DNA of 9,612 bases from an uncultured Treponema sp. (GTDB lineage Bacteria > Spirochaetota > Spirochaetia > Treponematales > Treponemataceae), in NCBI GenBank assembly GCA_937894335.1, contig CALCRU010000057.1, forward strand, positions 1-9,612, read 5' to 3'. Numbering within the stretch: the first letter of the stretch is position 1; every line of letters begins with the position of its first letter. Position numbers and translations under genes: made by a program. The notes beneath the pieces were generated by a model. That model saw only the letters and a list, made by a program, of their open reading frames with translations, was not told the origin of the DNA and searched no databases. Positions 6,065-9,612 of the stretch are shown here, in pieces.

Positions 6065-6093
6065 ATTATATCACACAGTTTCATTTTTAGCAA
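6065..6093 (-). promoter_or_regulatory. Extended -10 promoter of the HD-GYP gene
   Basis: On the minus strand, TTGCTA (6088-6093) is separated by 17 bp from a perfect TATAAT (6065-6070), preceded by TGA as an extended -10. That TGA (6071-6073) is also the stop codon of the upstream methyltransferase gene. The predicted start is near 6058, giving a leader of about 19 nt. Confidence 0.7.
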
Positions 6094-6913
6094 TAAGACA
6101 GAAAAAAAGAGGTCCTGTTCCCCCTGCCCTGTCAGGAAGCAGATGAAAGCCAAATTCAGTCTTTTCGGCACGAGAAAAAAGCTCCTCCAAGTCCACAAAT
6201 TCGCTAGAAAAAAAGGATTTTGAACGGTCAAGCCGAGCTTTAAAGACGGATTTAACCTCCTCTTCAGTAAGAATTCTTGCGCCTTCAAACTTTTTCTTAA
6301 GTCGGGAAACAACTCCGTCATTTTCTGAGGGAGAAAGAGCGCAAGTAGCGTAGAGAATGTGTCCGCCGGGTTCAAGCAGTCTCCATGAACAGGAAAGAAG
6401 GGCCCACTGCTCCATGGAAAGGGTTTTTATCCGTGACGGAGACCACTGAGAAAAATATTTAGGGTCAAGAAGGACATGCCTTTCGCTGGAACAGGGAGCG
6501 TCTAGCAGTATGGCGTCGTAACATTCACTTTTTGTACGGCACCAGGGGGCTGCATCGGAACAGGTTACGGTTATTCTTTCGCGGATTTCTTGGGGAAGAC
6601 TTTGGTCCAGTACCGAAACAAGGCGGGCCTTTCTTTGGGAGGAACGCTCGTTCGCGTCAAGGGAGGCATCTTGATCCATACCCAGTGCGGTTACAAGGGA
6701 CTTTCCTCCGGGAGCGGCGCAAAGATCTGCAATGCGTTTTTTTCCTTCAAGAGGAAGACAAAGAGCCGCACAGAGACTTGCAGGGTCAAGAAAATATGGT
6801 TCCCTACCAGAATCAATTTTTGCATGGATTCCGTCCTTTAAGAGAGCCTCCTTAAGGGAAGACCATCTGCTTCCAAAAAGTTCCGAATAGTATTCTTCAA
6901 AGGAAAGCTTCAT
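6071..6913 (-). CDS. SAM-dependent RNA m5C methyltransferase (RsmB/NSUN family)
   Basis: This 280-residue protein methylates cytosine-5 in RNA, probably rRNA or tRNA. IADLCAAPGGKS (61-72) is the S-adenosylmethionine site, LLDAPCSSERH (136-146) holds the first conserved Cys (C141) and ILYATCALSPSEND (186-199) the second (C191); the family uses one for attack and one for release. There is no N-terminal NusB-like domain as in RsmB and no evident C-terminal PUA domain. The PCSSERH motif, in place of PCSGxG, resembles the mitochondrial NSUN3/NSUN4 branch; this is recalled, not searched. It overlaps the upstream GH3 gene by 4 bp (ATGA), implying co-transcription and translational coupling. The exact RNA target cannot be named from sequence. 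Confidence 0.88.
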   Translation of the reverse strand: MKLSFEEYYSELFGSRWSSLKEALLKDGIHAKIDSGREPYFLDPASLCAALCLPLEGKKRIADLCAAPGGKSLVTALGMDQDASLDANERSSQRKARLVSVLDQSLPQEIRERITVTCSDAAPWCRTKSECYDAILLDAPCSSERHVLLDPKYFSQWSPSRIKTLSMEQWALLSCSWRLLEPGGHILYATCALSPSENDGVVSRLKKKFEGARILTEEEVKSVFKARLDRSKSFFSSEFVDLEELFSRAEKTEFGFHLLPDRAGGTGPLFFCLIAKNETV

Positions 6914-8250
6914 TCTGACGCCCCCACAAAAAACTGCTGGTAAAGACTTTCTCCATTTTCCCTTTCCTTATAAAATTCCTCCAGCCTAAACTGTCTTGTC
7001 TGCTCAAGGGATTCTTCGCTGTAGGAGGAAGAAGGAATCACAGTAAAAGAGCCGTCTTCGTTTTGAACTGTAGAAAGAAGGCCCGCCCTTATCTTGTAGC
7101 GCAGGACTTTTTTCTGAGCAGACCTCAGTCTTTCGGCAAAGTCGGAATCGATTTTGGAACGGTCAAGCAAAAAATGAGCCACGGAAGAAAATTTTTTTTC
7201 GCTCAGCATGATTACATCAACTCCGGCGTTTATTGCGGCAAGTGAGGCAGCCTCGGGACTGAATCCGTTTTTTTCCAGAGCGGCCATAAAAATGTCATCG
7301 CTAAGAACAAGTCCGTCAAAACCAAGGGCATTGCAAAGGATGTCGTTTACCCAGATACGGCTAAGACAGGCAGGAGTATTCTTATCCAGAGAAGAAACTC
7401 TTGCATGGGACATGAGTACTGCAGACGGAGAACTGCTTTTTATAACGGAGCCAAAAGGTTCTATCAGCTGTCCGTAAACTTTTTCGTATGACAAAGAAAT
7501 TTCTGGTAAGCCTGTGTGGGGATCGGTATTAGTGTTTCCGGGAAAATGCTTTAGCACCGAAGCCACACCGTTTTCTTCATAGGCCCTTACAGCCTGTGCG
7601 GCAAAAAGTTCAACCTGCTCAGCGGAACCATAAGACCTTGTATCCAAAAAATCTGCATTGTCTTCAGTTTCCACTTCAACTACGGGAGCAAGATTCATAG
7701 TAAATCCCAAAAGCCTCATCTGACGGGCCTGACTCTGATACAGCAGCGCACCTTGTGACGGAGTAAGACTTTGGGCAATTCTTTTTGCAGACGGAAGAGG
7801 ACTTGTTACATTTCGCAGACGGTTTACATAGCCTCCTTCCTGATCAAGGGCTACATAGGGCAGAGAGCGAATTTTGTTTTTTTCGCACCAGGCATAAATT
7901 GAGTCGATGAAAGAAACAATTTCTTCCCCACTGTCTGCAATGTTAAACGAAAAGAAAAGACATCCGCCGGGAACAAGAAAATCTTCTTGGTATTTTTCTA
8001 CGGAATGATAGGCGGAATTTCCTTCGATGTTCACAAGAAAAATAAGGGACATTCTTTCGCCCTCAGACAGGGAGTCAAGAAATTCCTCTAAAGCCTTTTC
8101 CTTTAGTTCATCTTCTGTCAAACGGTCTTCTTCCAATTCAACTGGAATCTCGGCAGAATCTAACTCTTTACCCTTACCATCTTTTTGCACTGAACAGGAG
8201 GCAAGAGGAATAAGAAGGCAGGCTAAAAAAAATGCAGGGACTTTTCGCAT
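6910..8250 (-). CDS. Glycoside hydrolase family 3 lipoprotein, NagZ-like
   Basis: This 446-residue protein has a lipoprotein signal peptide: MRK, a hydrophobic core at residues 5-16, and the lipobox LASC with Cys19, followed by a charged acidic linker (about 22-55). The remainder is a GH3 catalytic barrel. VALDQEGGYVNRL at 133-145 binds substrate. SVLKHFPGNTNTDPHTGLP at 231-249 contains the Asp243-x-His245 dyad that serves as acid/base in NagZ-type enzymes. VLSDDIFMAAL at 315-325 gives the likely nucleophile D318. The KHFPGHG of NagZ is changed to KHFPGNT. Likely role: removing beta-linked N-acetylglucosamine from peptidoglycan fragments or glycans in the periplasm or at the surface. Its promoter ends 6 nt before ATG, suggesting a leaderless mRNA shared with the methyltransferase. 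Confidence 0.88.
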   Translation of the reverse strand: MRKVPAFFLACLLIPLASCSVQKDGKGKELDSAEIPVELEEDRLTEDELKEKALEEFLDSLSEGERMSLIFLVNIEGNSAYHSVEKYQEDFLVPGGCLFFSFNIADSGEEIVSFIDSIYAWCEKNKIRSLPYVALDQEGGYVNRLRNVTSPLPSAKRIAQSLTPSQGALLYQSQARQMRLLGFTMNLAPVVEVETEDNADFLDTRSYGSAEQVELFAAQAVRAYEENGVASVLKHFPGNTNTDPHTGLPEISLSYEKVYGQLIEPFGSVIKSSSPSAVLMSHARVSSLDKNTPACLSRIWVNDILCNALGFDGLVLSDDIFMAALEKNGFSPEAASLAAINAGVDVIMLSEKKFSSVAHFLLDRSKIDSDFAERLRSAQKKVLRYKIRAGLLSTVQNEDGSFTVIPSSSYSEESLEQTRQFRLEEFYKERENGESLYQQFFVGASE

Positions 8251-8256
8251 ATGATA

Positions 8257-8284
8257 AGTATAAAAGAAAGTTCCTTTCTTGCAA
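8257..8284 (-). promoter_or_regulatory. Promoter of the GH3/methyltransferase operon
   Basis: On the minus strand, TTGCAA (8279-8284) and TATACT (8257-8262) are separated by 16 bp, and 6 nt then precede ATG 8250. No Shine-Dalgarno sequence fits. The self-complementary -35 hexamer is also in place for the opposing SDR promoter. Confidence 0.6.
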
Positions 8285-8307
8285 AGTGGGGGTCTGCATG
8301 ATATAAT
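8279..8307 (+). promoter_or_regulatory. Extended -10 promoter of the SDR gene
   Basis: TTGCAA (8279-8284) is separated by 17 bp from a perfect TATAAT (8302-8307) preceded by TGA, an extended -10. Six nucleotides (TTTTAC) then precede ATG 8314, so the predicted transcript is leaderless. No Shine-Dalgarno sequence is present. Confidence 0.65.
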
Positions 8308-8313
8308 TTTTAC

Positions 8314-9213
8314 ATGAAGAAAATTATTATAGTAACAGGCGCTTCAAGCGGAATGGGCGCATGTTTTGCCCGTCAGCTGGCGGATGAAAGTGCAGGATTT
8401 AGAGAAAAAGCCATTCTTGCAGGCATTGATGACGACAGCCTTTCCAGTGACGAAATATGGCTTGTGGCCCGCAGAAGAGACAGGCTTGAATCCCTTGCAA
8501 AAGAAATAAACGCAAAGGGTGACGACTACCAGAAGGAGTGCGGCATAAAAACCGAAAAGCGACTCTATCCCATTGCACGAGTTACCGAGGCAAACCTTTC
8601 GGGACAGCAGGGTGCAGAAGAAATAAAGCGCTATCTTGATGCGGAAGACAAGGCCACTAGAATGAGTGGAGGCTTCTGCATAAGAGTTCTAGTAAACAAT
8701 GCGGGATTTGGAACCTACGGTCCCTTTGAAAAAACAGATCCAGTAAGGGAAATGGAAATGGTAGACACAGACTGCACTTCCCTTACTGGCATAACGGGAT
8801 TCTGCCTTCCCTACATGCTCAAGGGCTCGCGCATAATAAACACAGCCTCTTTGGCCTCTTTTATGCCTCTGGGAAACTTTGCAGTTTACGGAGCATGTAA
8901 GGCCTATGTCTTAAGTTTTTCTGTGGCACTTGCAGCGGAACTAAAAGACAGGGAAATTTCTGTTACCGCCTTGTGTCCTGGTCCCGTAAGCACAGAGTTT
9001 GCGGCAGTTGCATCAAGGGGAGCAAGAAAGGCAGTAAAGCACGGACTGTCACCAGAAAAAACCGTAAGCCACTGCCTAAAGAAGTCTCGAAGGGGAAAGC
9101 ACTATGCGCTCATGGCATTCAAGTGGAAGTTTAAGGCAGCGGCAAGCACATTTGTGCCAAGGTATCTTGGAGCGTGGTTTACATACAGATTTTGTCCTAG
9201 GCCAACGAACTAG
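8314..9213 (+). CDS. Short-chain dehydrogenase/reductase, probably NADPH-dependent
   Basis: This 299-residue Rossmann-fold oxidoreductase has TGASSGMG at 8-15 for cofactor binding, ARRRDRL at 52-58 (Arg after the second strand, favouring NADP), VNNAGFG at 127-133, Ser179 in NTASLAS, and YGACK with Tyr192 and Lys196. PGPVSTEF at 222-229 follows. Where the family usually has the fourth catalytic residue, Asn, the aligned position appears to be Asp153 (VDTDCTSLTG). About 20 extra residues lie between the first helix and second strand (near 25-47), with more near 66-80. The substrate cannot be inferred. The C-terminus is basic and aromatic. The last codons and the TAG stop lie within a palindromic repeat. 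Transcription is probably monocistronic, ending at the terminator at 9292-9321. Confidence 0.9.
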   Translation: MKKIIIVTGASSGMGACFARQLADESAGFREKAILAGIDDDSLSSDEIWLVARRRDRLESLAKEINAKGDDYQKECGIKTEKRLYPIARVTEANLSGQQGAEEIKRYLDAEDKATRMSGGFCIRVLVNNAGFGTYGPFEKTDPVREMEMVDTDCTSLTGITGFCLPYMLKGSRIINTASLASFMPLGNFAVYGACKAYVLSFSVALAAELKDREISVTALCPGPVSTEFAAVASRGARKAVKHGLSPEKTVSHCLKKSRRGKHYALMAFKWKFKAAASTFVPRYLGAWFTYRFCPRPTN

Positions 9214-9240
9214 AAATTGCATCCGGGCAATTTCTAGTTC
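9207..9240. repeat. Perfect 14-bp inverted repeat containing the SDR stop codon
   Basis: GAACTAGAAATTGC (9207-9220) and GCAATTTCTAGTTC (9227-9240) pair perfectly around ATCCGG. The TAG stop of the SDR gene (9211-9213) lies in the left arm. The loop ATCCG is the complement of the CGGAT seen at the hairpin apices in the 1961-2238 block. Confidence 0.9.
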
Positions 9241-9269
9241 TCAAGAATTTTGCAAAGCAAAATTCTTGA
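9241..9269. repeat. Perfect 13-bp inverted repeat with AAA loop
   Basis: TCAAGAATTTTGC (9241-9253) and GCAAAATTCTTGA (9257-9269) pair perfectly around AAA. It directly abuts the previous palindrome. Its apex TTTTGC-AAA-GCAAAA equals that of the palindrome at 2180-2204, but the outer arms are different. Confidence 0.9.
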
Positions 9270-9291
9270 CGATGTTAGCAGATAAGAGGTG

Positions 9292-9321
9292 GACGCGCCC
9301 TCCTTGGCGCTCATTTTTTTT
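9292..9321 (+). terminator. Rho-independent terminator downstream of the SDR gene
   Basis: GCGCC (9295-9299) pairs with GGCGC (9306-9310) around a 6-nt loop. GA/TC extend the stem past a one-base bulge, and a run of eight T (9314-9321) follows closely. The hairpin is the terminal stem-loop of the composite repeat element that begins at 9207. Confidence 0.75.
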
Positions 9322-9433
9322 ACTGTTAGCTTAAAATGCAAATTTTGCATCCATGCAATTTCTAGTTCTCAAGAATTTTGCATGCAGCTTTTTGAGGACA
9401 TAGCGAAGGATGATGACGCCCACAGGATATAAT

Positions 9434-9481
9434 ATTTTAAAAGCCGACATTGCACGAAAGTGCAATGTCGGCTTTTAAAAT
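9434..9481. terminator. Bidirectional terminator, 22-bp perfect stem with GAAA tetraloop
   Basis: Positions 9434-9455 pair perfectly with 9460-9481 around the GNRA loop GAAA. The stem is GC-rich near the loop (GCCGACATTGCAC) and ends in TTTTAAAA on both sides, giving A- and T-tracts in both directions. It lies 4 bp beyond the stop of the minus-strand gene at 9486, which it most likely terminates. On the plus strand it would catch readthrough from the SDR side. Confidence 0.85.
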
Positions 9482-9485
9482 TGTA

Positions 9486-9612
9486 TTATGTGTGATTATT
9501 TTTTCTTACCATTTCCACAAACTTTTCATACAATTTATATCCGTTGCCACGCAGCAGATGCCCCTTGTAGCTTGCAAGGGAGTTTTCAATGCTTTCTGCT
9601 TCCAATCTGTTT
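9486..9612 (-). CDS. Partial CDS, C-terminal 41 residues; possible reverse transcriptase tail
   Basis: A minus-strand frame enters from the right edge and ends with TAA at 9486-9488. The tail contains SLASYKGHLLRGNGYKL followed by a charged helix and KNNHT. The pattern S-x-x-SY-x-GH-x-x-x-(G/A)N-x-Y-x-L resembles, from memory, the C-terminal end of bacterial RNA-directed DNA polymerases of the retron or diversity-generating type. The catalytic palm (YxDD) would lie outside the window, so this remains tentative. The strong terminator next to the stop supports a real gene end. Treponemes are known to carry diversity-generating retroelements, but nothing visible shows this is one. Confidence 0.4.
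   Translation of the reverse strand, partial: NRLEAESIENSLASYKGHLLRGNGYKLYEKFVEMVRKNNHT

Larger units (their letters stand above)
9219..9382 (+). repeat. 36-bp direct repeat, two copies 128 bp apart
   Basis: The segment at 9219-9254 recurs at 9347-9382 with two mismatches (GG against AT in the palindrome loop). The shared core starts GCAATTTCTAGTTCTCAAG. The sequence after copy 2 (TTTTTGAGGACATAGC, then TGATGACGCC) loosely parallels that after copy 1 (TTCTTGACGATGTTAGC, then GTGGACGCGCC). Copy 2 is therefore probably a decayed second copy of the composite element. Confidence 0.85.

Noticed and set aside
9214..9485. Template repeat of a diversity-generating retroelement or a retron ncRNA
   Set aside because: No matching near-repeat differing at adenines exists in the window, and the region lies downstream of the possible reverse transcriptase, where these parts are not expected. 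The long hairpin is better explained as a terminator.

Overview
The window looks like a chromosomal segment of a spirochaete of the genus Treponema. The evidence is inference from gene content and protein character: a class IIB fructose-bisphosphate aldolase, the infC-rpmI-rplT ribosomal cluster followed by a ZapB-like/ZapA pair, a GAF plus HD-GYP protein, and a lipoprotein with a loose spirochaetal-type lipobox. No rRNA, tRNA, CRISPR array, transposase or integrase is visible.

Layout. (1) 1-66 is the 5' end of an unidentified minus-strand gene, divergent from fba (241-1239); a CRP/FNR-like dyad sits between their promoters. (2) 1296-1958 is a polytopic membrane protein whose promoter, start codon and the probable fba terminator hairpin occupy the same 40 bp. 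(3) 1959-2244 is a 290-bp block of tandem, highly palindromic repeats. (4) 2319-4751 on the plus strand is a compact cluster: infC (apparently TTG start), rpmI, rplT, a ZapB-like coiled-coil gene, zapA and a YaiI/YqxD-family gene. It joins translation to cell division. (5) The minus-strand genes 4741-8250 are GAF/HD-GYP (own promoter) and, upstream, a two-gene operon of a GH3 lipoprotein and an RNA m5C methyltransferase. (6) An SDR oxidoreductase (8314-9213) diverges from the GH3 gene across only 63 bp. (7) 9207-9481 holds palindromic repeats and two terminators. (8) 9486-9612 is the 3' end of a minus-strand gene whose tail resembles the C-terminus of reverse transcriptases.

Two signals are not explained by ordinary annotation. 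First, four genes (starts at 66, 1296, 8250, 8314) have a good -10 hexamer followed by exactly 6 nt and then ATG, which predicts leaderless mRNAs. The divergent pair 8250/8314 even appears to share one self-complementary -35 (TTGCAA). Genes with clear Shine-Dalgarno sites (fba, infC cluster) instead have promoters 30-50 bp upstream. Second, the repeat blocks at 1961-2238 (minus orientation) and 9207-9321 (plus orientation) are the same composite element: a long palindrome, a second palindrome with a conserved TTTTGC/GCAAAA core, a linker GTTAG...AAGAG, and a GACGCG stem-loop. Arm sequences differ between copies, yet each copy keeps perfect pairing. This looks like a dispersed structured repeat family. 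The reverse-transcriptase-like tail means a retroelement could lie just right of the window, but that cannot be judged here.
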